Shown here piece by piece: positions 25,014 through 33,475 of a stretch of 64,000 nt of DNA. The DNA is from Desulfurispira natronophila (lineage in GTDB: Bacteria; Chrysiogenota; Chrysiogenetes; Chrysiogenales; Chrysiogenaceae): the NCBI RefSeq assembly GCF_014203025.1, contig NZ_JACHID010000001.1, positions 186,001 to 250,000 of the forward strand, given 5' to 3'. The stretch's first letter is position 1. Each line of letters opens with the position of its first letter. A program made the position numbers and the translations under genes. Under the pieces are notes generated by a model. The model worked only from the letters and a program-made list of their open reading frames with translations. It was not told the DNA's origin and did not search any database.

Positions 25014-25868
25014 TTAGCGTGTGGCACTGTTGTAGATATCACAAATACGGGTAAAGGAGGGCTGAAAACGGGCTATTAAGTCGTCAATGGCGCCGGGTTT
25101 ACTGTCAACTTCTTGTAGTAGAGGGTGGTCAGAGGTTTTGCTGGTTATGTAGATATCAGTACCAAGGCCCATTGAACGCGCAAGTATATTTGATGCAGCT
25201 ACTATATGCACCTCTATAGGATGATCGGGATGAGGATTGCTGTGATAGCGAGCTACATCAATAAATATTGCCGGCATGCGCCACTTGGTTAAAAGATGGG
25301 CACCAGCTTCACCATGTGTAAAGCCAAAAAACTCTTCCTCCACTTCACTAAACGGTCGCGGATCCTCCTGCATGATCCGCAAAACCTCCTGGTACTCTTT
25401 ATGTAAATAACTGTTAAGTATAAGTTTGCCTACGTCGTGAAGGAGGCCAACTGTGAAAAGAGTGTCAAGGTCCTGCATGTCATTGTTTTCACCAAGGAGT
25501 TCTGAAAAGAGGGCTACAGCCATGCAGTGCTCCCATAGTTGGCCAGGATATGCCTCATAGCCTCTGGGCAGGTCTTGATAGTAGCGGGCAACAAGAGTTG
25601 TTATAAGAATGCGCTTGATTGTGGTGCGACCAAGGTAGGTTATAGCCTGTTGAATACTGGATATTTCTTGCCGTACCGAGTAGTAGCCAGAATTACATAC
25701 GGCGAGTATAGATGCAGTGAGGGCAGGGTCACATGCCAGCTGCTCTGATATCATTCGTATGTCGGACTCACTGTCATTGAGTAGATCAAGCACATGAACC
25801 ACTAAACTTGGAATTGGTGGCAAGGCGTTTATATCGTCAATTAGTTTATCCAGGGTGAGTCTTTTCAT
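25014..25868 (-). CDS. HDOD domain protein
   Basis: Signalling output protein of 284 residues. The HDOD fold is visible from the N-terminal LPPIPSLVVHVLDLLND through LACDPALTASILAVCNS and IQQAITYLGRTTIKRILIT. It also keeps an HD-like segment FTVGLLHDVGKLILNSYL, with later FTHGEAGAHLL and ARYHSNP. The second part therefore looks closer to a real HD phosphohydrolase than many HDOD proteins. It is translationally coupled (ATGA) to the CheD-like gene upstream, suggesting a joint role in signalling or motility control. The substrate is unknown. Confidence 0.88.
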   Translation of the reverse strand: MKRLTLDKLIDDINALPPIPSLVVHVLDLLNDSESDIRMISEQLACDPALTASILAVCNSGYYSVRQEISSIQQAITYLGRTTIKRILITTLVARYYQDLPRGYEAYPGQLWEHCMAVALFSELLGENNDMQDLDTLFTVGLLHDVGKLILNSYLHKEYQEVLRIMQEDPRPFSEVEEEFFGFTHGEAGAHLLTKWRMPAIFIDVARYHSNPHPDHPIEVHIVAASNILARSMGLGTDIYITSKTSDHPLLQEVDSKPGAIDDLIARFQPSFTRICDIYNSATR

Positions 25869-26335
25869 AATATTTCCTCATGGGGGGTGGTGCTGCGCCT
25901 GATGGTCATTTTGCCTGAGCCAACATGAAGTTGAAAAGAGCTGACAGGTTCACCCAGTGCTGATCCACTAACAATCAACCGGTGATGCTTGATAAACTCC
26001 ATTAATACCTCACGGTTAGACTGGCTCAGCTTATTGCTTATAACACTTCCTGGAACAGGTGCGCCTCCAGCAACCCCAATTTTTACGCGTGTTAAATCCA
26101 TTCCGGCATTGCTGCAAACCTTAATAAATTGCGACAGACCAGGTTGACCATAAAGCTCAGCTGCATGCTGTAAGTTTCTCTGACGTGGTATCGCGTAATG
26201 AAAAAGCGCGCCAACCTTTATTTGAGGATCAAAAACTGCTATGGCAACATTGGACACAAGCGCATGAGTTGAAAGAAAGTCGTCTAGTTGTGAAGATATA
26301 TGCCAGTTTCCTGCCCCTACCGGTATGACACTCAT
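25865..26335 (-). CDS. CheD-like protein with the catalytic cysteine replaced by Asn
   Basis: 156 residues with the CheD fold pattern: VSNVAIAVFDPQIKVGALFHYAIP, then KIGVAGGAPVPG and a C-terminal GKMTIRR strand. In CheD (T. maritima numbering) the deamidase triad is Cys27, His44 and Thr21. Here His46 and Thr23 keep the exact spacing (17 and 6 residues), but the Cys position is Asn29. The protein is therefore unlikely to deamidate chemoreceptors and may act as a binding partner only. The following HDOD gene overlaps it. No other che gene is nearby. Confidence 0.7.
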   Translation of the reverse strand: MSVIPVGAGNWHISSQLDDFLSTHALVSNVAIAVFDPQIKVGALFHYAIPRQRNLQHAAELYGQPGLSQFIKVCSNAGMDLTRVKIGVAGGAPVPGSVISNKLSQSNREVLMEFIKHHRLIVSGSALGEPVSSFQLHVGSGKMTIRRSTTPHEEIL

Positions 26336-26486
26336 ATGCGTTTTATTGTTCCTTTATACTGATAATAGAATGGTGCTTTTGACATAATAAAAAACGTAAA
26401 AGGGAATCGATTGAATATAATCATACTATAGAGTGTATAATTCACAAAATACTGTTTTCCATGATAGCATAAATCAAAGGATTATA

Positions 26487-28052
26487 ATGAATATCCATCA
26501 ATTTGTTAATTTCTTGCGCACCACAGGCCAGTTATGGCAAACACCACCTCACATCACACCAAACCTTTCTGGTCCCCGGCTTGCCAGACGAATGTTACGA
26601 CAGGCTGAACAGGGTAAAGCACTGCTTATTGCTCCAGCTACAGGCTACATGGCCAAGTTGCTACTTGGGGGCTTCGGGCACAGTACTCGTTTGGCGAATG
26701 CGCTCGGAGTAAATGATCTAAATGAACTGGAAGAACGGGTCAGGTGCACCTTGCAGACCGCACCTCATCACTGGAACAAAGCCTGGAGTAAACTTCAGTC
26801 ATGGGAACCCATCATAACCGACGAGCAACATCCGGTGTATACTTCATCTGCGAATATGGACATGATAAAGTTGCCTTCACAAAGAAACCATATTCTTGAT
26901 GGTGGAAATTTTTTAACTATGGGTATAGTCAGTATTTTTGACTGGCAGGAGAACCGACAACACATTGGTATTTACCGAATTCAAATACACAACCGCCAAG
27001 AAGCTACTATTAACTTTCTCCCTGGCAGCAAAGGAGAGCAGATAGTAAGCCGTGCTCAAAATACAGGAAACAGTTTGCCCATAGCCATCATTCTAGGAGC
27101 CCCTGCCTCATACATTCTCGCTGCAACAACACCAGTTCCACACAATATATCTCGTTTAGCCCTGGCGCAATGGCTCAGTAATAATGAAGACAAGTTGATA
27201 AACTATGGTCCTTTTACTGTTCCCCGTAGCTCCCAAGTTGTGCTTTTGGGGCATATGCCACCTGGACAAACTTCTGTTGAGGCCCCTTTTTTTAACCACA
27301 CTGGAGCTCCCACCAAACCGCGACTGTGTCCCGTGTTTAAATTTGAAGAGTGTTGGAGCGAGACAAACCCTCTCATTCAAGGAGTAGTGACTGGTAAATT
27401 TCCTACAGAAACCCATGTCTTGGGCGAAGCGGTAGAAGCAATTCTACGGCCACTTGCTCAGCACTGCTGTCGCAGCATTGCAAATATATACTTTATACGC
27501 GCTGGCATTTATCATGGCGCGACTGTAATTGACCTCACCCCAGCCGGATCAATTGAGCATGCCCTGGATTTCCTTCGTCAGCACCGTCCATGGTCTGCAT
27601 CTCGCCTGCTGGTTTTTACTCATAACCTCTCTGGATGTTCTAACAAATCCATATTTCTTCATTTGCTGAGCCGTGTTCGTCCCAGAAGCATTAATATATT
27701 AAATAAACAATTGATTATAGATGCTACTGGCACTTATCGAAGTTTGCTTGAGGATGGAAGCCAAAAGAGCCTTGAGGCTTGGCAAGCAATGGGTGTAGAA
27801 TGCAAAGTGCCTTTTGAAGGGATGCAGAACCGATTAATACTCGGTTTCTCTGATAGCACAGTAAAACCTTTAGAGCTTCAGGCAGTCCATACCGCTGGGC
27901 CGACACTATTACTGCTCCAGGACAGGCAGCTGCTGAATGCAGATCTCGAAACTATGATTTGGCGTGCTATTAATCAGGTGAGTTTGTCAGATGATATTTA
28001 TCAGTCTGAAAGTCTTCTTATTGTAGACGCCCGAAATAGTACTTTCCCATAA
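26487..28052 (+). CDS. UbiD-like protein, probably non-canonical
   Basis: Protein of 521 residues in the UbiD (prenylated-FMN decarboxylase) family. Conserved segments are ILDGGNFLTMGIV, HIGIYRIQIH, PVPHNISRLALAQWL, the VEAPFFNHTG loop and a GILV-type C-terminal domain. Comparing with known UbiD/Fdc motifs by eye, Arg164 and Glu265 (catalytic R and first E) remain. The prFMN/metal ligand Asn is His159, the metal Glu is Arg223, and the second acidic residue of the EGPFG(E/D) loop is Asn270. ATG 26487 has AAAGGA upstream and is preferred over 26433. No ubiX neighbour is present. The enzyme may be inactive or repurposed. Confidence 0.75.
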   Translation: MNIHQFVNFLRTTGQLWQTPPHITPNLSGPRLARRMLRQAEQGKALLIAPATGYMAKLLLGGFGHSTRLANALGVNDLNELEERVRCTLQTAPHHWNKAWSKLQSWEPIITDEQHPVYTSSANMDMIKLPSQRNHILDGGNFLTMGIVSIFDWQENRQHIGIYRIQIHNRQEATINFLPGSKGEQIVSRAQNTGNSLPIAIILGAPASYILAATTPVPHNISRLALAQWLSNNEDKLINYGPFTVPRSSQVVLLGHMPPGQTSVEAPFFNHTGAPTKPRLCPVFKFEECWSETNPLIQGVVTGKFPTETHVLGEAVEAILRPLAQHCCRSIANIYFIRAGIYHGATVIDLTPAGSIEHALDFLRQHRPWSASRLLVFTHNLSGCSNKSIFLHLLSRVRPRSINILNKQLIIDATGTYRSLLEDGSQKSLEAWQAMGVECKVPFEGMQNRLILGFSDSTVKPLELQAVHTAGPTLLLLQDRQLLNADLETMIWRAINQVSLSDDIYQSESLLIVDARNSTFP

Positions 28053-28110
28053 CACAATTGCCGCGCTAGAGTGTATCCATTTCCGTCCCAGCTTCAACCA
28101 AGGAGAAACT

Positions 28111-28695
28111 ATGACACGTAATGCTCATATTGAACGCAAAACTCGTGAAACCAGCATTAACCTTCAGCTCGATCTCGATAGTACTTTAGACGACGCTACC
28201 ATAGAAACTCCTATTGGGTTCTTCACACATATGTTAGAAGCTTTTGCCCGTCACTCCGGTTTTAGCGTCAGTATCAGGGTTGCAGGTGACACCCATGTGG
28301 ATGATCATCACAGCGTTGAAGATACTGGGATTTGCCTGGGGCAGTGCTTAAGTAAGGCGATAGCAGACAAAAATCAAATTGCCCGCTTTGGCAGCGCCCT
28401 TATTCCTATGGACGATGCCTTGGTGGAGGTAGCAGTAGACTTCTGTGGTCGCAGTGCCTTTATAATAAATGGATACAGTATTACGGGCAAAGTTGGCAGC
28501 TTTGATGCTGAGCTTGTGCCGGAATTCTTTCAGGCGCTCAGTCAATCTGCTGCCATGAATTTGCATATCAACGTTCGATATGGAAACAACAAACACCATA
28601 TCATTGAAGCCATATTCAAGGCCTTTGCTCACGCATGTCGCCAAGCACTTACCCGCAACCGTGAAGGTATTCTCTCAACAAAGGGGGTGCTGTAA
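28111..28695 (+). CDS. hisB: Imidazoleglycerol-phosphate dehydratase
   Basis: Monofunctional HisB of 194 residues (no phosphatase domain) catalysing the sixth step of histidine synthesis. The Mn-binding repeats are seen as VDDHHSVEDTGICLG and KHHIIEAIFKAFAHACRQA, plus GFFTHMLEAFARHSGF. The ribosome binding site CAAGGAG is strong. It is first of a hisB-hisH-hisA-surE run. HisF, HisI and the rest lie elsewhere. Confidence 0.97.
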   Translation: MTRNAHIERKTRETSINLQLDLDSTLDDATIETPIGFFTHMLEAFARHSGFSVSIRVAGDTHVDDHHSVEDTGICLGQCLSKAIADKNQIARFGSALIPMDDALVEVAVDFCGRSAFIINGYSITGKVGSFDAELVPEFFQALSQSAAMNLHINVRYGNNKHHIIEAIFKAFAHACRQALTRNREGILSTKGVL

Positions 28696-28696
28696 A

Positions 28697-29326
28697 ATGA
28701 CCTCAAAGGTTCAAATAGGTATACTTGATTACGGGATAGGCAATCTGCGCAGCGTACAGAAAGCCTTTGAGGTTCAAGGTATTGAAGCACACCTGCACCA
28801 GGAAGCAGCAGCACTTCAGCGTTGCGACAAACTTATTCTTCCTGGTGTAGGGGCTTTTGGCGATTGTATGCAGAGCCTTGAAAATTCAGGGCTTCGGCCT
28901 TTGGTTGAGGGCTGGATTGCCGATGGGAGGCCTTTGCTTGGTATTTGCGTCGGTTTTCAGATGTTATTGGAGTGCTCCCACGAGTTTGGCTTACATAAAG
29001 GTTTGGGTATTGTTTGTGGTGAAGTAAAACCATTCCGTGGATCGGTATGTTCTCAGCTAAAAATACCACAAATGGGCTGGAATACTGTTCGTTTCTTGCA
29101 GCCCAGTATATTGACGGAAGGGCTAGGTGAGGAAGAGTACTTTTATTTTGTCCACTCTTTTTATTGTGACGTCCAAAGTCCGGGAACTGTTCTGGGTGTT
29201 ACCGATTATAGTCTCTCCTATTGCACGGCCATGCAAAAAGGTTGTTTATACGGCACACAATTCCACCCGGAGAAATCATCTTCAGCCGGACTGAAAATTC
29301 TTAAAAATTTTGCCTTGAAAGGATAG
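28697..29326 (+). CDS. hisH: Imidazole glycerol phosphate synthase, glutaminase subunit
   Basis: Class I glutamine amidotransferase of 209 residues supplying ammonia to His[11 protein letters not shown] at the N-terminus, the nucleophile in [11 protein letters not shown] (Cys84), the GWN segment (PQMGWNTV), YFVHSFY and the catalytic His-Glu pair in TQFHPEKSS are all visible. The start is ATG 28697, two bases after hisB. The longer frame reaching back into hisB is not used. Confidence 0.96.
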   Translation: MTSKVQIGILDYGIGNLRSVQKAFEVQGIEAHLHQEAAALQRCDKLILPGVGAFGDCMQSLENSGLRPLVEGWIADGRPLLGICVGFQMLLECSHEFGLHKGLGIVCGEVKPFRGSVCSQLKIPQMGWNTVRFLQPSILTEGLGEEEYFYFVHSFYCDVQSPGTVLGVTDYSLSYCTAMQKGCLYGTQFHPEKSSSAGLKILKNFALKG

Positions 29327-29334
29327 TTTTTACC

Positions 29335-30060
29335 ATGATGGTTATACCCGCAATAGATCTTAAAGACGGCCAGTGTGTGCGACTCGTGCAAGGTGATATG
29401 GAGCAGGTAACTGTATTTGGCAGTAATCCCGCTGAAATAGCCAAGCAATGGAGCCGTATGGGCGCAGCCATGCTACACATTGTTGATCTAAACGGTGCAT
29501 TTGCTCGCAAACTCGTCAACCATGAGGCCATAAGCCAGATTGTTACCGCCACAAATATACCAGCAGAACTTGGTGGTGGTATACGCGATATGCAAACCCT
29601 CGACAGTGTTATGGAGCTGGGGATATCACACGCCATTTTGGGCACTGTAGCTGTGAGTGACCCTGGCTTTGTTCGCCAGGCTTGCCGTGCATATCCTGGA
29701 CGAATACGGGTAGGAATTGATGCCCAAGATGGCATGGTAGCTGTCAATGGCTGGGCAGAAATAACCAGTGTTCGTGCTGTTGAACTTGCCAAGTCACTTG
29801 AAGATGCAGGGGTTGAGGCTATCATCTATACAGACATATCCCGTGATGGCCTTTTGCAGGGAATGAATATAGAGGAGTGCGCCAGTCTCGCCCGCAGTAT
29901 CAGTATTCCCGTCATAGCCAGTGGTGGCCTCACTTCGCTTGATGACATTCGTCGTCTAAAAGAACACGAGGACGAAGGTATATGCGGCCTTATCGCAGGT
30001 AAAGCTATTTACACTGGAGCCGTAGACCTAAAAGAGGCTATTGCTATTGCCACTAGCTAG
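29335..30060 (+). CDS. hisA: Phosphoribosylformimino-5-aminoimidazole carboxamide ribotide isomerase
   Basis: TIM-barrel isomerase of histidine synthesis, 241 residues. [18 protein letters not shown] (catalytic Asp near residue 8), [15 protein letters not shown], the [13 protein letters not shown] motif (second catalytic Asp) and ASGGLTSL near the end match HisA. Two adjacent ATGs (29335, 29338) are possible. It follows hisH by 8 bases. Confidence 0.96.
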   Translation: MMVIPAIDLKDGQCVRLVQGDMEQVTVFGSNPAEIAKQWSRMGAAMLHIVDLNGAFARKLVNHEAISQIVTATNIPAELGGGIRDMQTLDSVMELGISHAILGTVAVSDPGFVRQACRAYPGRIRVGIDAQDGMVAVNGWAEITSVRAVELAKSLEDAGVEAIIYTDISRDGLLQGMNIEECASLARSISIPVIASGGLTSLDDIRRLKEHEDEGICGLIAGKAIYTGAVDLKEAIAIATS

Positions 30061-30119
30061 TACAGACGGTGATTTTGAGACTACAATAAGCAGTGGCACA
30101 ACAAACAGGAGTTCAACAC

Positions 30120-30884
30120 ATGCGCATACTCATTGCCAATGACGACGGGATATTCAGCTGTGGGCTGCAAGCCTTGGTTGATGTTTTTAGTCCCAACCAT
30201 GAAGTTTACGTAGTGGCGCCAGATACTGAGCGAAGCGCCATAGGCCATGCCATAACGATCTCTACCCCTCTTTGGGCTGAAGAAGTGGACGTGCCTGGCG
30301 CCACCGCTGCCTGGAAAACGACTGGTACACCCGCTGACTGTGTGAAACTGGCACTGCGGGGTCTGGAGATTGAGCCGAATCTGGTGCTAAGTGGAATCAA
30401 TCGCGGAGCCAACTGTGGCAGTAATATCATCTACTCTGGTACCGTATCGGCTGCTACAGAAGGCCTGCTGCAAGGCATACCGTCCTTTGCTATCAGCGTT
30501 GACGATTTTGTAAAGCCGAATTATGATGCCTGTAAGTACTATCTCTCTGATCTAGTACAAGAGCTCCTCCCCAAGCACACTGGCCAGTTTCTCTTTAATA
30601 TTAATGTGCCATCAGCGCCAGCCAGTATAATAAAAGGAGCTCGTATCACTCGCCAAGCCGTTTCACGCTATCAGGACTCGTTTGAAAAGCGTTATTGCCC
30701 CCGACAGCGAGAGTACTGGTGGCTTAAAGGAGAAGGTCTACAGTACGAGTCGGCCAAGGATACCGATTGGGTCAGCCTGAAAGATAACTATATAACCATT
30801 AGCCCTATTCAGTTTGACCTGACTCACCACGAAAGTTTTCATGTACTGAAAAAGGAATTCACAAACTTACCAAATCAAAACTGA
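30120..30884 (+). CDS. surE: 5'/3'-nucleotidase SurE
   Basis: Divalent-metal nucleoside monophosphatase of 254 residues. The metal site begins with ILIANDDG (Asp8, Asp9) and continues with SAIGHAIT (Ser) and SGINRGANCG (Asn). GTPADCVKLAL and the YSGTVSAATEG segments are also typical. ATG 30120 follows ACAGGAG and is preferred to the in-frame ATG at 30093. It is 59 bases after hisA, so possibly in the same transcript. Confidence 0.95.
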   Translation: MRILIANDDGIFSCGLQALVDVFSPNHEVYVVAPDTERSAIGHAITISTPLWAEEVDVPGATAAWKTTGTPADCVKLALRGLEIEPNLVLSGINRGANCGSNIIYSGTVSAATEGLLQGIPSFAISVDDFVKPNYDACKYYLSDLVQELLPKHTGQFLFNINVPSAPASIIKGARITRQAVSRYQDSFEKRYCPRQREYWWLKGEGLQYESAKDTDWVSLKDNYITISPIQFDLTHHESFHVLKKEFTNLPNQN

Positions 30885-30900
30885 TCAAGGAGTAAATGGT

Positions 30901-31068
30901 TTGGCACGACGCTATGTTGGGACACGATGGAGTTTTGGCAAAACCATAATCACCATGGCAGTTTTTGCCTTGGGAATGCTTGCGAGTCCTATTATCACAT
31001 CATCCATAACTCTGCTTATTATTGTTTTTGCTGTCAGACACCATCTCCAGCAGCGCAAACTTAACTAA
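30901..31068 (+). CDS. Small membrane protein, 55 residues, TTG start
   Basis: A short reading frame directly after surE. The start TTG 30901 has a perfect AAGGAG (30887-30892) at 8-base spacing. No in-frame ATG exists near it, because the ATG at 30896 is in another frame and gives only a short peptide. The product has a basic N-terminus (LARRYVGTRW), a continuous hydrophobic stretch of about 32 residues (TIITMAVFALGMLASP then SSITLLIIVFAV), which could be two short helices with a Pro turn, and a basic tail (RHHLQQRKLN). Function unknown. Co-translated with surE. Confidence 0.6.
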   Translation: MARRYVGTRWSFGKTIITMAVFALGMLASPIITSSITLLIIVFAVRHHLQQRKLN

Positions 31069-31071
31069 ATA

Positions 31072-31116
31072 CATTGCATGCCTTTATACTTGCCACTTCA
31101 TTAACTCCATGCAATG
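31072..31116. terminator. Inverted repeat in convergent gap, possible terminator
   Basis: CATTGCATG (31072-31080) and CATGCAATG (31108-31116) are perfect 9-base arms with a 27-base loop. They lie between the ends of the small membrane protein gene and the convergent SIMPL gene. No U-tract is present, so the role is inferred from position. Confidence 0.35.
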
Positions 31117-31142
31117 AGAATCGCTTGGTATGATTATGGGTC

Positions 31143-31874
31143 TCAGTAGGTTAACGGAAGCTTCAATAGTATATTTCCCCGCACCCTTACCTGCATGGGA
31201 GTTGAACCAGGCTCCATGGCTGGGGGCTGTACACTGCCGTCTTGAACTGTGGCCCGCATAATTCCCATCTCCCTTGGCATCTGTGTCGAGGTATTTATAT
31301 GCAATTCTCCCAAGCCATAACCTTCAGCTCCCATTTGATGTGCCACGAACTTTGCTTTTTTACTGAAGCTGCGTAATGCCTTTCCTAGTAACTGTTGCTC
31401 CTGGCATTTTCTGGCTTCATCTGAAGGGAAAAAATCCATACTTACAACCAAAAGTTTTTCTTGCAAGCGGGCTACTGCCTGTTCCACTTGAAGAATGGAT
31501 TGACTTTTCAGCTCGATATCCTGCTGCACCTCCCATCTGACCGGCCCTGGATCAGTGTCCCTTGAGCGCAGATTCACTGGCGTGCTGTGGTAGGCGCGAT
31601 GACTGACATCCAGCTCGCTAAAGGTTCTTAGCTGGCGTTGGGCCCAATTCATAATTTCGTTAACTTCGTCAGCTGCAGCCGAAGGCTCAGAGGATTGAGT
31701 GCTGTAACGCATAATGGCACGTACCTTATCGTTCTCAATTTCAACTTTCTCAGTCACTTCCAGATGGATTGAATTTCGAGTTATGCTATCCGAAAAAGCA
31801 GGGGAGATAGCTGTCAAAGCAATTACTATGAAAGATAATGGGAAAATAAATATTGACTTGAAAGCATAGTGCAT
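31143..31874 (-). CDS. SIMPL (DUF541) domain periplasmic protein
   Basis: Periplasmic protein of 243 residues. The signal peptide ends near SPAFSDS. The SIMPL pattern follows: a beta strand with VTEKVEIENDKVRAIMRYST, a helix DEVNEIMNWAQRQL, a conserved short motif around TPVNLRSRD, and a later helix ALRSFSKKAKFVAHQMG before the GELHINTST strand. Family members are linked to outer-membrane or oxidative stress but have no defined biochemical activity. Monocistronic. Confidence 0.8.
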   Translation of the reverse strand: MHYAFKSIFIFPLSFIVIALTAISPAFSDSITRNSIHLEVTEKVEIENDKVRAIMRYSTQSSEPSAAADEVNEIMNWAQRQLRTFSELDVSHRAYHSTPVNLRSRDTDPGPVRWEVQQDIELKSQSILQVEQAVARLQEKLLVVSMDFFPSDEARKCQEQQLLGKALRSFSKKAKFVAHQMGAEGYGLGELHINTSTQMPREMGIMRATVQDGSVQPPAMEPGSTPMQVRVRGNILLKLPLTY

Positions 31875-32032
31875 AAAAAACTCCTGTATTTTTTACTGTA
31901 AATTCGTACGTCTATTGATATTAAATTAAAGATGAACTTATTCTATTTCAATTTTTTATTATTGTCACGAGTGGTAGGCTCTGTTCTATTTTATAAGTTC
32001 TTTCGGTACTCAGGGTGTACTGACAAAAGAGT

Positions 32033-32092
32033 GAGCATGGTGCCTTGTGTCAAGACTACAATCAGATAATTCAAAAAGAAGCAACCATGCTC
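32033..32092. other. Inverted repeat upstream of hom
   Basis: GAGCATGGT (32033-32041) and ACCATGCTC (32084-32092) form perfect 9-base arms with a 42-base loop, 19 bases before the -35 of the hom promoter. It could be a regulator site pair or the end of an older transcript. The rest of the 296-base gap shows no gene. Confidence 0.35.
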
Positions 32093-32110
32093 GGTTGAAG
32101 GGTAGCACAG

Positions 32111-32140
32111 TTGACATAAACTGCCTTTTCGTCGTACATT
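32111..32140 (+). promoter_or_regulatory. Promoter of the hom-thrC operon
   Basis: TTGACA (32111-32116) with TACATT (32135-32140, 4/6) at 18-base spacing, ending 31 bases before the hom ATG. The leader is too short for a peptide attenuator. Confidence 0.55.
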
Positions 32141-32170
32141 CCTGCCAATTGTATAAACAGGAGTTACTTC

Positions 32171-33475
32171 ATGAAACACATTAACGTGGGTTTGCTTGGC
32201 TACGGTGTCGTAGGCAAAGGGGTTGCTGACATTATTGAGCACAATCACAGCCTAATTGCCCAGAGAGCCAATGTAGATATAAAGGTAAAGCGTGCCCTGG
32301 TGAAAGACCTTGATGAAGTAGAGGTCAAACCCCCTCATATCGACTTTACTACTGACCCTTATTTGCTACTTGATGACGAAGATATTCACATTATTGTTGA
32401 AGTCATGGGCGGCTATGAGCCTGCTCGGACTTTTTCTGTTGAAGCGATGAAGCGTGGAAAACATGTTGTCAGCGCCAATAAAGCATGCATTGCCAGTCAT
32501 TACCGTGAGCTACTTGCAGCTGCCAACGAAAATGAAGTCTCTTACCTTTTTGAGGGTTCGGTAGCAGGAGGCATACCCATTGTTCGTGCCATGCGGGAGA
32601 GCCTTACTGCCAACAATATCCAAGGTGTTTCCGCTATTATAAACGGGACGGCAAACTATATTCTTACACAAATGACAGAGGAAAAAATCTCTTTTTACGA
32701 GGCTCTCGCTCAGGCTCAAAAGCTGGGTTATGCTGAGCTTGATCCTACGTTTGACATAGAAGGGATAGATGCAGCCCATAAAATTTTCATTCTTACATTG
32801 CTTAGCTGGGGAGTAGAGCTTGATTTTGAATCAATTTACACTGAGGGTATAACCAATATATCACCCTTGGATATAGAGCTGGCTCGAGAGCTGAACAACA
32901 AGATTAAGCTTTTGGCTATAGCAAAAGAGCTCGATGGTAATATTGATATACGGGTCCACCCCACAATGGTAGGCCAGGATCATCCGCTTTATAGTGTAGA
33001 CGGTGTTTTTAATGCCATATTTGTTGAGGGTGACTATCTGGGGCCAGCCATGTTCTATGGTCAGGGTGCAGGGCGCTATCCAACTGGCAGTGCGGTAGTC
33101 TCAGACGTTATTGAAATAGCACGAGATATTTCCTGTGGAATTGGCGCCAAACGAATTAATCCATTTGGATACAAGGAGCTACGCAGGGCTAAGATAATGC
33201 CCGTAGAGGAGATACGCTCCGCTTTCTATATGCGTTTTACCGTTATGGACACAGCTGGCGTGTTACGGGATATTTCCCGCATACTTTCGGAACATAATAT
33301 ATCCATTGCCTCGGCAATCCAAAAGGAAAGAGGCCAGAGGGAAGACGACACTGTCCCCTTTGTCATTATTACCCATGAAGCGCTGGGACACGATGTGCTG
33401 CAATCCCTGCGGAAAATAGAAAAACTGGATTTCTGCACCGAACCACCGGTGATGATCCGGGTGGAGGACCGATAA
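32171..33475 (+). CDS. hom: Homoserine dehydrogenase
   Basis: Reduces aspartate semialdehyde to homoserine, 434 residues. The NAD(P) fold motif is GLLGYGVVGKG near the N-terminus. SANKAC, FEGSVAGGIPI, ISAIINGTANYILT-type and GIDAAHKI are family signatures. A C-terminal ACT domain (about 355-430, FTVMDTAGVLRDI) provides threonine feedback. The ribosome binding site ACAGGAG is good. The stop is directly followed by the thrC start (TAAATG). Confidence 0.97.
   Translation: MKHINVGLLGYGVVGKGVADIIEHNHSLIAQRANVDIKVKRALVKDLDEVEVKPPHIDFTTDPYLLLDDEDIHIIVEVMGGYEPARTFSVEAMKRGKHVVSANKACIASHYRELLAAANENEVSYLFEGSVAGGIPIVRAMRESLTANNIQGVSAIINGTANYILTQMTEEKISFYEALAQAQKLGYAELDPTFDIEGIDAAHKIFILTLLSWGVELDFESIYTEGITNISPLDIELARELNNKIKLLAIAKELDGNIDIRVHPTMVGQDHPLYSVDGVFNAIFVEGDYLGPAMFYGQGAGRYPTGSAVVSDVIEIARDISCGIGAKRINPFGYKELRRAKIMPVEEIRSAFYMRFTVMDTAGVLRDISRILSEHNISIASAIQKERGQREDDTVPFVIITHEALGHDVLQSLRKIEKLDFCTEPPVMIRVEDR

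Noticed and set aside
32171-32171. Threonine leader peptide attenuator before hom
   Set aside because: Only about 25-30 bases separate the predicted transcription start from the ATG, too short for a leader peptide and attenuator.
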